From Candidatus Zixiibacteriota bacterium (GTDB lineage: Bacteria; Zixibacteria; MSB-5A5; GN15; FEB-12): a DNA stretch of 64,000 nt. Positions 1 through 8,015 of the stretch are shown here, piece after piece. How positions within the stretch are numbered: the first letter of the stretch is position 1; each line of letters begins with the position of its first letter. A program made the position numbers and the translations under genes. The notes under the pieces are model-generated. The model was not told where the DNA came from, did no database searches, and saw only the letters and a program-made list of their open reading frames with translations. The DNA lies in contig DAOSXA010000001.1 in the NCBI GenBank assembly GCA_035380245.1, positions 812,716 to 876,715 of the forward strand. The letters run 5' to 3'.

Positions 1-291
1 CTCGGGTGGGACCTTTCTTTCCCGCGAAAGCGGGAATCAATCTTCTCTTGTGTTGACACGTCTCGGGGAGACATGCCCTGCAGCGTCGGGACCAAGGGTC
101 CCGACCTACGAAGACTGAAAGGTTCGGACAAAGGTGCCCCACCCCTCGGGTGGGACCTTCGAATCGAAAACAGATTCTTGATTCATGTCTTTCCCGCGAA
201 AGCGGGAATCAATCTTCTCTTGTGTTGGCACGTCTCGGGGAGACGTACCCTGCAGCGTCGGGACCACGAGGGTCCCGACCTACGAAGACTA
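1..291. repeat. Direct-repeat array with GC-rich palindromes
   Basis: Two copies of a roughly 100-bp unit lie at 16-118 and 188-291 (period 172 bp, over 90% identical by eye). Each begins with the palindrome CCCGCGAAAGCGGG, then a TCTCGGGGAGA dyad and a GTCGGGACC/GGTCCCGAC stem. A linker at 135-160 (GTGCCCCACCCCTCGGGTGGGA) recurs in inverted form near 47860 and 56235. The window starts inside the array, since bases 1-15 match 145-159. Open reading frames through it are repeat artefacts. No gene is seen before 417. Confidence 0.8.
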
Positions 292-331
292 TGCTTGAGG
301 CTATCCGACCCGTCGACGAGGTGGATTGTGG

Positions 332-372
332 ATAAAAGAATGCCGCCCGGGGAGAGGCATTCCCCGAGCGGC
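332..372 (-). terminator. Rho-independent terminator of the SLBB export gene
   Basis: An 11-bp stem with one mismatch (342-352 with 362-372) closes a 9-base loop. Read on the minus strand it is followed by a T-rich run (TTCTTTTAT). It lies 45 bp past the stop of the minus-strand gene ending at 417. Confidence 0.6.
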
Positions 373-416
373 TGACAGGAAGGTAAAGAAAAGCTGGAGT
401 AGTTGACTAACTCCTC

Positions 417-2798
417 CTACAGGTTGCTTACTATATAGGCCGTGGTCAGAACCGAAGTCACCGTGGTGACGGCGGTCGTGAGAACCTTGCCCCAGTCACG
501 TTCCTTTTCAATTTTAGTCGGGACAACGATAATGTCGCCGAGGGTGACCGGACGGCTCAATACCGAGTTGCCGTTGAGCACATAACCGGAGGGCTTGATC
601 AGACGAGTAGATTTTTTATCGGCTTGTTTGGTGAAATTACCCGCCTGGGCAACGTAATCCTTGACCTTCTTGCCCGGCGTGAATTTCAGCGTGCCGTTCG
701 AGCCCACCGCGCCCATGACCGATACTCCCGAAGGCTGCGGCGGGATATAAATGCGGTCGTTCGGTTGAAGAACAACGTCTCCTTCGTTTCCCTTGCTGGA
801 CAACAACCGGTCCATATCGATGATAATGCGGTTCATCGAGGCCGGATCGAATTCGAAATGTTCCTGCCGTACCAGGTTGCCGGTGCTGTCGGAGATTATC
901 GGCTGAGAACGATGCAGCAACTCCGAGACACGCAACCGGGCCAGGTCGGTTTCGATAGTAGGCCGTTCCAGAATCAGACCGGTCGGGAAAGCCGACGGGG
1001 TGAAACCTCCAGCGCGACGAATGAGGCGGTAAAGAGTTTCGTTGCGGCCGCTGAGGACATAAGTCCCGGGATACATCACTTCTCCCTCGAGCGAGACGGT
1101 GCGATTCTCCTGCCATTCCGGGATCTGACGAACGAACAAATGGTCGTCGTTCTGAAGGTTTACCAGACCGGCGGATTGCTCGTCAAGCGAGACATACATC
1201 AAATCGACTTCGCCGGACTCGCTCAGGCGCGCCAGTTCCGCTTCGTTGCGGTCGGCTGAGCGGGTGTAAGAACCGGCCAGAAAAACAAGGTCGGCCACGG
1301 TCATACCGTCGTAGAGATGATACCAGCCGGGATTGCGCACGGCCCCTTCGATATAGACCTGCTCCTCCCATTTGACTTCTTCCATCGAGTAGATGTGCAG
1401 GGAGTCGCGGTTGTCCACGAGCATATCGGCGGCGGTGTCGCCGGCCAGAATCGCACCGAGATCGACCGGGATCACTTCGGTACGCCAGTCGGGATGAATC
1501 CGGAACAGGTCGGCCCGTTCGAAATAGACATCGTACGGATGCAACCGGGCCAAATCGAGCAGATCGGAGACACGGGTGGTGTCGGTGCGTTCGTAATAAC
1601 CGGGATGTTGCACCTGCCCGTAGACCGCCACCATGTTTTTCTGAGCCTCGAAAATCGAGTAGATAGTGACGCGATCACCGTCGAGCAGAATCACGTTTTC
1701 AAGACTGTCGGGGTGCTGCGGATTGAGATTGAGATCGAGGACTTCCCATTCGCTTCGGCCGGAAATTCGTTCGAGCATAACCCGGTCGAGATAAGCCTCC
1801 GCGGTGGGTCGTCCGGCCAGTTCGAGCAGGTCGAGAGCCGTTTCGCTGCCGTTCAACTCATACAGAGCGGCGCGTTTGACCTGACCCCGAATCGCGGCCC
1901 GGGCGCCGGCCACCGGCACGAAAATCACATCGCCGCTCTCGAGACGGACATCGGTCGAGTTGTCCCCCTGCAATAATAATTTGTAAAGATCGACCTGAGC
2001 CGTGCATTGACCGCGACGCATCAACTTGATATTGCGCATGGTGCCGCGTTCGGTCGGACCGCCGCCGATATAGAGGGCGTTGAACAACGACGTCAGCGCC
2101 GACACGGTATACGCACCGGGACGTTTGACTTCACCGGTGACATAAATTCGCACCGAGCGAACGCGGCCGAGCGAACAGGTTAAATCGAACTCGGAATAAG
2201 CCTGGCTGAAAGTTCTTTTGGCGCGATCGGTAAATTGATCGAGCGTCAAACCCCAGGCCGGAATCTCACCGACCGTCGGCACGAATACCTTTCCCTCGCG
2301 ATCGACCGTCAGGTTGTATTCTTTCTCGACTCGACCCCAGAGATAGATTACGAGATTGTCCCCCGGCCCCAGAACGTAATCGGAGGCGGAGGCAATATCG
2401 GTCGGCGGATCGATTTCGGACGAACGTTCGAACAACTCCATACCGAACGGCTTGAGCCGGTCGAAGTCAATCATCGTCTGCGGCCTTAGCCGTGACCCGG
2501 CAAGCGAGTCGTTAAGAACCGGTTCGGGGCGGGCATCATCGCGATCAATATATTCCGAGACCGCCTGACGTCTAACCTCCTCGGGCATCAGCGAACTACT
2601 GTCCTGACCGAACAAGTCGGCACTGCGGTAGTACCGCTCCGGAGCGTCCTGTGTCCGATTCCGGCGATACTGTCGGAACAACTCCGCTTTCTGGTCTTCG
2701 CTCAGCGATGACAGATCCTGAGCCAGCAGAACTCTGAACCAGTTCATCGACACCAGTACTATCACCAGCACGGCCAGAATTAGAATCTTCTTGGACAT
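417..2798 (-). CDS. SLBB-domain polysaccharide export protein (Wza-like)
   Basis: A 793-residue secreted protein with an N-terminal signal/anchor segment (about residues 4-25). A polysaccharide-export (Poly_export/Wza-type) domain follows at about 135-215, recognisable from YVLGPGDNLVIYLWG. Five or six SLBB beta-grasp domains come next, with motifs such as VTGEVKRPGAYTV, VYGQVQHPGYYERT and LEGEVMYPGTYVLSG. A hydrophobic segment ends the protein (TAVTTVTSVLTTAYIV). The family forms the outer-membrane/periplasmic channel for capsule or exopolysaccharide. Family members are usually near 350-400 residues, so this is a long multi-SLBB version. The ATG at 2798 is preferred over the one at 2915 because AGGAAGG lies just upstream and a signal sequence follows. 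No kinase or polymerase neighbour is in view. The family call is firm; the exported glycan is unknown. Confidence 0.88.
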   Translation of the reverse strand: MSKKILILAVLVIVLVSMNWFRVLLAQDLSSLSEDQKAELFRQYRRNRTQDAPERYYRSADLFGQDSSSLMPEEVRRQAVSEYIDRDDARPEPVLNDSLAGSRLRPQTMIDFDRLKPFGMELFERSSEIDPPTDIASASDYVLGPGDNLVIYLWGRVEKEYNLTVDREGKVFVPTVGEIPAWGLTLDQFTDRAKRTFSQAYSEFDLTCSLGRVRSVRIYVTGEVKRPGAYTVSALTSLFNALYIGGGPTERGTMRNIKLMRRGQCTAQVDLYKLLLQGDNSTDVRLESGDVIFVPVAGARAAIRGQVKRAALYELNGSETALDLLELAGRPTAEAYLDRVMLERISGRSEWEVLDLNLNPQHPDSLENVILLDGDRVTIYSIFEAQKNMVAVYGQVQHPGYYERTDTTRVSDLLDLARLHPYDVYFERADLFRIHPDWRTEVIPVDLGAILAGDTAADMLVDNRDSLHIYSMEEVKWEEQVYIEGAVRNPGWYHLYDGMTVADLVFLAGSYTRSADRNEAELARLSESGEVDLMYVSLDEQSAGLVNLQNDDHLFVRQIPEWQENRTVSLEGEVMYPGTYVLSGRNETLYRLIRRAGGFTPSAFPTGLILERPTIETDLARLRVSELLHRSQPIISDSTGNLVRQEHFEFDPASMNRIIIDMDRLLSSKGNEGDVVLQPNDRIYIPPQPSGVSVMGAVGSNGTLKFTPGKKVKDYVAQAGNFTKQADKKSTRLIKPSGYVLNGNSVLSRPVTLGDIIVVPTKIEKERDWGKVLTTAVTTVTSVLTTAYIVSNL

Positions 2799-2915
2799 TT
2801 CTACCTTCCTATGGTTTCGATTGCCTCCAGGCGACATTGCGTCACCTGATGAACGGAGTTCTTGCAAGCCGGATGCCAAAAGCGCACCTGGCGTCGTAAG
2901 TGATTGCTGATACAT

Positions 2916-3386
2916 TACATAACAATGCGATCAGGATGCGATGCGACAGTCGCATGGATCATTTCCCGGAAGTGGTTTCCGGCTTGTTTGGGTTTTTCTT
3001 TCCAATCGCGCTGTTGGTGGCGGTGTGATGATTCCGTATAATGAGGCGGGACGCCGGCGATCCCGCGGTAGGCGGGTAGAAACTCCCCAGTAGTTCGGCC
3101 CGGAAAAATCGACTTCACAAACTGCTTGATACATACGTCATTAGGCTGCAATGCGAGATGAAATGGGCCAGTTGAAAACAGCCTTTAAGCCTTATCAAAA
3201 AAGGGGTTGGGCCTCTTGACAATGGTAGGGCTTTATGGTAACTTGACCGGACGTTTTTTTGGGGTATCGCCTGTATTAGTGTGGCAGGCGTTACTGTAAT
3301 TATTTCTGTCTCGTGCGTGTGGGTATGTATTGCCTTATCAGCCGGGCAGTTAGAGGTGTGAACATACGAGTATCTGGCATTAATAC
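2916..3386. other. Intergenic region between divergent genes
   Basis: A 470-bp gap separates the divergent export gene and the FadL-type gene. A 78-residue minus-strand frame (2915-3151) has no family features and no good ribosome site, so I do not call it. A weak promoter candidate for the plus-strand operon lies at 3216-3244. Nothing else was recognised. Confidence 0.5.
3216..3244 (+). promoter_or_regulatory. Possible sigma-70-type promoter for the FadL-like operon
   Basis: A perfect TTGACA at 3216-3221 is followed after 17 bp by TAACTT (3239-3244), a poor -10 box. The leader to the start at 3399 would be about 150 nt. The -35 box is strong and the -10 box weak. Confidence 0.35.
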
Positions 3387-3398
3387 ATGGAGTCGAGA

Positions 3399-4865
3399 AT
3401 GGGAATAGGTAGAGCTTTAGTCCTGCTTCTGGCTGTTTTTACCTTGCTCTGTCCTGCGGTTTTCGCCAGCGGATTCGGCGTAGTTGGTGTCGGTGGTGAA
3501 GCCACCGCCATGGGCGGCGCGTTCCGGGCCGTGGCCGACAATTGGACGGCGGCGTTTTACAACCCGGCCGGGTTAGCCGGTATTCAGGACAACTCATTGG
3601 GCGGCGACTATATCTTAGTCAATTGGCGCAACTCTGTTACTCCGAACTATCTCTGGGGCGGTACCTATGAGAGCGGCATCATCAACGATGTCGAGGCTTA
3701 TAATCGCTATGATGTGTTCGGCAACGGCGGCGGCGGTTTAATTTTCCGTTTGCCGGTGTTTGGCGAGACCGTTTTCGGTCTGACGGTGTTTCAGGAGTTC
3801 GACTATAACGTTTGTTGGGAGTTGTATAAACCGAATCGGTCTTACAACTCAACCATGAACCCGCCGCAGAATCAATTCGAGAACAATTTCGATGTCGTCT
3901 CTTTCCAGGCTACGGCCGCACACGAGTTTGCTGATGAGAAACTCTGGCTCGGTCTCGGACTGGAACTCCTCCGCGGCGACTTGCTGATCAGCACGATCGG
4001 TTTCCGCGATAATCCTTACCTCGAAGTTGATCCGGAGTTCACCGGCGCTGATCGTCCTTACGACAAGATCGTCGATTGGAATCAGAACGACGGCGACGGC
4101 TATGGTTTCGGAATTCGTCTCGGTGCTCTCTGGCACGCTACCGATAAGTTCCGTGTCGGTTTTTCGGCGCATGTTCCGTCCAAGATCACTCTCAAGGGCG
4201 ACGCTGTGACCCACTACTATCTGCCGGAGCTTTACGAGCCGGTCGATCCGGGTGGCTCTCCCGAGAACTTGATGACCGCGGGCGGTACGGTAACCGACTC
4301 GGCCGATTTTGAGACCGATATTAACATGCCGGCCACTCTCGGCGCCGGTTTGTCTTACGATGTCAACGAGAAGTTGACCGTAGCTGCGGATATTGAATAC
4401 ACGATGTGGTCGAATTTCGAGGGCTTCACTTACGTCTACTCGAACCATCGCGGCCTCAGCGGCGCAGCCGACACCACCTCGTACCTGAACGAATTTTTCA
4501 CGTCCAATCTCGCCTACGTGGTCGATTGGGAAAACACCGTCAAGATCATGTGCGGCGCGCGCTATCGCATGATCGAAAAGCTGAGTCTCCTGGGTGGTGT
4601 TTCGTTCGATCAGTCACCGGCCAGAGACAACATGCTGCAAACGCCGCTGGCGATTGATCTCGGTAATAAGCTCGGTCTTTACGGAGGTTTACAGCTTCAT
4701 CTCGACCGCTGGGACCTGACCTTCTCCACCGCCTATGTCAATCAACCGGATGATGATGATACCGATATGGTGGACCTGGACAATGACGGAATGCCTGACA
4801 GCTTCCCCGGTTCGTATACGGCTGAGACTTATCAGTCAACCTTCTCGTTCAACTATCGGTTCTAA
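3399..4865 (+). CDS. OmpP1/FadL/TodX-family outer-membrane protein
   Basis: A 488-residue beta-barrel protein. A signal peptide (about residues 1-23, ending VFASG) leads into the FadL signature: GFGVVGVGGEATAMGGAF, then FYNPAGLAG. The family imports long-chain fatty acids or other hydrophobic compounds through a 14-strand barrel with an N-terminal plug. The rest is alternating aromatic/polar strand sequence ending in a terminal aromatic (FNYRF), as expected for Bam-dependent insertion. The ATG at 3399 is chosen over 3387 because GGAG (3389-3392) is well placed before it. The esterase-like lipoprotein starts 11 bp downstream, so the two are probably co-transcribed. The substrate is not known. 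Confidence 0.85.
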   Translation: MGIGRALVLLLAVFTLLCPAVFASGFGVVGVGGEATAMGGAFRAVADNWTAAFYNPAGLAGIQDNSLGGDYILVNWRNSVTPNYLWGGTYESGIINDVEAYNRYDVFGNGGGGLIFRLPVFGETVFGLTVFQEFDYNVCWELYKPNRSYNSTMNPPQNQFENNFDVVSFQATAAHEFADEKLWLGLGLELLRGDLLISTIGFRDNPYLEVDPEFTGADRPYDKIVDWNQNDGDGYGFGIRLGALWHATDKFRVGFSAHVPSKITLKGDAVTHYYLPELYEPVDPGGSPENLMTAGGTVTDSADFETDINMPATLGAGLSYDVNEKLTVAADIEYTMWSNFEGFTYVYSNHRGLSGAADTTSYLNEFFTSNLAYVVDWENTVKIMCGARYRMIEKLSLLGGVSFDQSPARDNMLQTPLAIDLGNKLGLYGGLQLHLDRWDLTFSTAYVNQPDDDDTDMVDLDNDGMPDSFPGSYTAETYQSTFSFNYRF

Positions 4866-4876
4866 GGAGAGATCGC

Positions 4877-6187
4877 ATGGCTAAATATATCTTGATTATC
4901 GCTTCGCTCCTGGGCCTCCTTCTGGCCTTCGGCTGCAGCGATCGTACGGTTGAAAGCGAGCCGGTTGTTGTTGAGGAAGGTGGCGTAAGCCCCGGCCCGC
5001 ACGTTTTCACGAACGAGCTGATCATGCAGTTGGGCAACACTAGTCAGCTCCTTGACTATCAGATTTACATTCCGGCCGTTACCATGGATTATCAGCACGG
5101 TGGTGAAGAACAAAAGGTGCCGTGGGTGATCTGGCTGGCTCCCGAGGGTGAAGACAGCTACTTTTTCATGAACCACGGCCTCAACGAATTGGCCGATGAG
5201 CTGATTGCTGAAGGCGTAATCGAACCGATGGCGATAGTTTGTATTCCGAACGAATTCAAAACAATCGGTTCCTATTTTTACGGCGGCCATGGTTTTGCCT
5301 GGGATGCCGGAACGCAGGATTATCTCGGCTACAGCTATCCGGCCGGTTATCATGATGTCCTGATCGGCGACTCGCTGGTTAAGCGTTTTGAGGATGTTCT
5401 CGCGACGTGGTTCATTACCGGCGATCAAACCCAGCGGGGCATCGGCGGTCTCGGTACCGGAGCTTACGGCGCCTACCGGGCAGCTTTGAAACACCCGGGA
5501 GTATTCGGCAGTATTGCCGGAGCCGACGGTCCGATGGATTTCGACGGCCCCGATGGTAACGGTGGTCTCATTCGCCTGATGGATTCGGTGTTTGTGGAAA
5601 ATCCGAATCTTACCAGCGATGAAACTCTCCGGACCGGGATAGACAGCTCTCGTACTTATCCAATCGCGCGTTTGTTAATGGGTGGCTCCATGGCGTTCTC
5701 ACCGCATGACACTCTGCTCAATTGGAGCATCAGGATCGTAAGTGGATCTCAGGTGTTGCAAATCGATACCACCACTCGCGGCAAGCCCGGTTACTGTATT
5801 ACGGATTCCACTTCGTTGATCGAACATATCGTTCTGGCTTCGTCCAGCAACCTGGATTTCCATCTGCCGTTCACTTACAGCCAGCGTCCGTATACCCCGA
5901 TCTGGGGCAAGCTCTGGATGTCGCAAAACCTAGACACACTCCTGGCGGCTTCTACCCTCGAGGGAGTCGACTGCTGGATTGGTTCCGGGACCGAATTCGG
6001 ACGGACCTATCGTGAACAAACCATGTCCTGGGCCAGCACTCTGGAAGATGCCGGCCTCAATCCGACGGTGTTCGAATACACCGGTTACGAGGGTCTCTCC
6101 GGAGACAACTTCCGGTATACCTATGAATTGATGCGCCAGATGTTGATTTTCCACAACAACAGCTTCCAACGGGAACGGCACGAATAG
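4877..6187 (+). CDS. Esterase-D-like lipoprotein lacking the serine nucleophile
   Basis: A 436-residue lipoprotein: hydrophobic signal with lipobox LAFGC (Cys18 or close). The alpha/beta-hydrolase fold resembles the esterase D/Fes family (YQIYIPAVTM, PWVIWLAPEGEDSYFF, then an elbow region with YGAYRAALKHPGVFGSIAGADG). In that family the elbow reads G-x-S-x-G; here it is GLGTG, so Gly replaces the catalytic Ser. The protein is therefore probably not a classical serine esterase; it may bind a ligand or use another residue. GGAG lies 8 bp before the ATG. It follows the FadL-type gene in what looks like an operon and is followed by a strong terminator. The fold is likely; the function is unknown. 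Confidence 0.72.
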   Translation: MAKYILIIASLLGLLLAFGCSDRTVESEPVVVEEGGVSPGPHVFTNELIMQLGNTSQLLDYQIYIPAVTMDYQHGGEEQKVPWVIWLAPEGEDSYFFMNHGLNELADELIAEGVIEPMAIVCIPNEFKTIGSYFYGGHGFAWDAGTQDYLGYSYPAGYHDVLIGDSLVKRFEDVLATWFITGDQTQRGIGGLGTGAYGAYRAALKHPGVFGSIAGADGPMDFDGPDGNGGLIRLMDSVFVENPNLTSDETLRTGIDSSRTYPIARLLMGGSMAFSPHDTLLNWSIRIVSGSQVLQIDTTTRGKPGYCITDSTSLIEHIVLASSSNLDFHLPFTYSQRPYTPIWGKLWMSQNLDTLLAASTLEGVDCWIGSGTEFGRTYREQTMSWASTLEDAGLNPTVFEYTGYEGLSGDNFRYTYELMRQMLIFHNNSFQRERHE

Positions 6188-6200
6188 GATTCGAGTTATA

Positions 6201-6232
6201 AAAACCCGGAGACATCATCTCCGGGTTTTTTT
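6201..6232 (+). terminator. Strong Rho-independent terminator
   Basis: A 12-bp stem (AAAACCCGGAGA with TCTCCGGGTTTT, 6201-6212 and 6218-6229), a 5-base loop and a T run. It ends the FadL/esterase-like operon. It lies only 7 bp before the ATG of the next gene, whose own mRNA leader may overlap it. Confidence 0.9.
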
Positions 6233-6238
6233 ATAACT

Positions 6239-6955
6239 ATGAGTGAAACTAACGGTACATACGATCTCGTTTCCATCGGGGCTCATCCCGATGATGTCGA
6301 AGTAGGCACCGGCGGGGTGTTGATAGACCTGGCCGAGCGAGGATATCGTTGCGGCATCGTGATAATGACCCAGGGTGAAATGGGCACCGGCGGCACGGCC
6401 GAGATTCGAGCCCATGAAGTCAAGGCGGCAGCGGCGGTTCTTCAGGCCGACATTATCCGCGTATTCGACTGGGGCGACACCCGTCTCGAAGACTCATATC
6501 AGAAACGACTCGATCTGGCTCAGGTCATACGCGACACCCGTCCCAAAATTATCCTGGCTCCATATCCGCACGTAGGGCACGGTCGACGACAATCTCATCC
6601 TGACCATGTCGCATCGGGCGTTATTACCATTAACGCCGCCAACCTGGCTTCACTCAAGAAAGCCGACCTGAAGGGCGACCCGCATCTCGTAACAAGAATT
6701 TTTCACTATTTTCTCCCCCCGCGTGTAGTCCCCAACTTTGTGGTCGATATCACCCCTCATTTCGAGCGTTGGATCGAGGCTCTTAAAGCTCATGAATCAC
6801 AATTCCTGAATCCCGAGAAGAGCAAGGATTATATTGAGTCTATCACGGCCCAGTCGCGTTCGTTCGGACTCCAGGCCGGTTGTAAATACGGTCAGGGATT
6901 TTATGCCGTTGAACCGATCAAAGTCGGCGATATCATGAGTCTGGTTGAGGACTGA
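6239..6955 (+). CDS. bshB1: BshB1-family deacetylase (bacillithiol biosynthesis)
   Basis: A 238-residue LmbE/PIG-L-family zinc deacetylase. Metal ligands are visible in AHPDDVE (near residue 16) and SHPDH (near 122). Between them are the BshB1-like MTQGEMGTGGTAEIRAHE and the IRDTRPKIILAPYPHVGHG segment. BshB1 enzymes remove acetyl from GlcNAc-malate, the second step of bacillithiol synthesis; the related mycothiol enzyme MshB and BshB2 are more distant. No bshA or bshC lies in the window, so the pathway is inferred from sequence alone. The ATG at 6239 sits right after a terminator with no clear Shine-Dalgarno, but it must be near the start because AHPDD begins at residue 15. Confidence 0.82.
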   Translation: MSETNGTYDLVSIGAHPDDVEVGTGGVLIDLAERGYRCGIVIMTQGEMGTGGTAEIRAHEVKAAAAVLQADIIRVFDWGDTRLEDSYQKRLDLAQVIRDTRPKIILAPYPHVGHGRRQSHPDHVASGVITINAANLASLKKADLKGDPHLVTRIFHYFLPPRVVPNFVVDITPHFERWIEALKAHESQFLNPEKSKDYIESITAQSRSFGLQAGCKYGQGFYAVEPIKVGDIMSLVED

Positions 6956-7168
6956 CCGGAACGTTAAAGAGACCTTTATTACCCTTTAATCTTAATCCGG
7001 GCTTTTAAGGCCATTCTCTTTTTTCTTCTCCCCCATATAAAATTGTCTTGACGAAATAACAGGACTTCTATAGAGATACTGGCAAAAGCCGTATTTTCTC
7101 GAAAACGGCGGGATATCGCACTGTTGGAAGGTTGCGATTATTCGGGAACCTTGTGGAGATGCACATAC

Positions 7169-7348
7169 ATGATTTACTGTAGTTACTGCTCTGAACCGAT
7201 CAACGGCAAGCCCATCAACCAGGGCGGCGAGTATTTCTGTTCTCTTGAATGTGCCCACCGGGCTCTGGGTATCGATACTGATGAACCGGATGCCTATTAC
7301 GATGAAAACGAACTGGAAGGTCTTTGGGAGGAAGAAGACGATGCGTGA
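7169..7348 (+). CDS. Small Cys-rich zinc-ribbon-like protein
   Basis: A 59-residue protein with paired cysteines, CSYCSEPI then YFCSLECAHRA, spaced like a treble-clef/MYM or TRASH-type zinc finger. The tail is strongly acidic (ELEGLWEEEDDA). The ATG at 7169 starts directly before the first Cys pair and has GGAG upstream; a longer frame to 7124 adds nothing family-like. Small proteins of this type are often annotated as metal-binding or DUF2116-like, but I cannot assign a role. It converges on greA with a shared hairpin between. Confidence 0.65.
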   Translation: MIYCSYCSEPINGKPINQGGEYFCSLECAHRALGIDTDEPDAYYDENELEGLWEEEDDA

Positions 7349-7380
7349 CGGGCGAAATACCCGCCACGCTCGAAGTTTTT
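7343..7380. terminator. Terminator hairpin between convergent genes
   Basis: The stem GCGTGACGGG with CCCGCCACGC (7343-7352, 7360-7369) overlaps the stop codon of the small zinc protein and is followed by TCGAAGTTTTT on the plus strand. It could also end the greA transcript. Confidence 0.5.
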
Positions 7381-7385
7381 ACTAA

Positions 7386-7862
7386 TTAGTCACGGCCGAT
7401 CTTCTCAACCGTATAGCGAAGAGTCCCGGCCGGAATCGTAATTTCTACCTGGTCACCGACCGCCTTACCTAATAAGGCCGCTCCTACCGGCGACTTGATT
7501 GATATAATATCGTTGTCAGGATCCGCTTCCTCGGGAGAAACGATTTTATATTCGATTTCCTCGCCATCGCGCTGATCCTTGACCGTAACTTTGGCATACA
7601 GGTAGACCTTGTCGGTCGGGATACTATCGGTATCAATCGAACGTACCCGGGAGAGCTTGTCCTCCAGCTCGGCTATTTTCCGCTCGAGATGGACCTGAGC
7701 CTCTTTGGCGGCATGATACTCGGCGTTTTCGGAAAGATCACCAAGTTCCCGAGCACGACGAATCTCATCGACGATTCTCGGTCGATCGGTGAACTTCAAC
7801 TGCTTCAGCTCAGCCTCCAACTTGAGGCGTGCTTCCTTGGACATATATATAGGTTCACTCAT
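7386..7862 (-). CDS. greA: Transcription elongation factor GreA
   Basis: A 158-residue protein of the normal GreA length. The N-terminal coiled coil carries the signature GDLSENAEYHAAKE (about residues 41-54), whose acidic tip enters the RNA-polymerase secondary channel and stimulates transcript cleavage. The C-terminal FKBP-like domain has ISIKSPVGAALLGKAVGD. A clear promoter lies so close upstream (7871-7899) that the mRNA would begin at or next to the first ATG. Translation may be leaderless or may start at the second Met (residue 7). Confidence 0.96.
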   Translation of the reverse strand: MSEPIYMSKEARLKLEAELKQLKFTDRPRIVDEIRRARELGDLSENAEYHAAKEAQVHLERKIAELEDKLSRVRSIDTDSIPTDKVYLYAKVTVKDQRDGEEIEYKIVSPEEADPDNDIISIKSPVGAALLGKAVGDQVEITIPAGTLRYTVEKIGRD

Positions 7863-7870
7863 GACGGGGC

Positions 7871-7899
7871 AATATAACCCATTGCGGCCGTTTGTGCAA
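7871..7899 (-). promoter_or_regulatory. Promoter of greA
   Basis: On the minus strand TTGCAC (7899-7894), a 17-bp spacer and TATATT (7876-7871). Only 8 bp separate the -10 box from the greA ATG, which predicts a leader of 0-3 nt. Confidence 0.65.
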
Positions 7900-8015
7900 G
7901 GGGCCCCATCACGGATTGTTCCGGTTTAGGACACAGCCTTTAGGAACTTTGTTGCAATCCTTACGTTTAGGCGATGAGCCGGGGCGTCCGGCCGTTCAAT
8001 GACCAGGAGAGTTCC

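Noticed and set aside
73..375. Short plus-strand reading frames in the window-start repeat
   Set aside because: They run through a tandem repeat and its palindromes, have no ribosome site and match no family.
2915..3151. A 78-residue minus-strand frame upstream of the export gene
   Set aside because: No family features; composition looks like noncoding DNA. The export gene has its own well-placed start at 2798.
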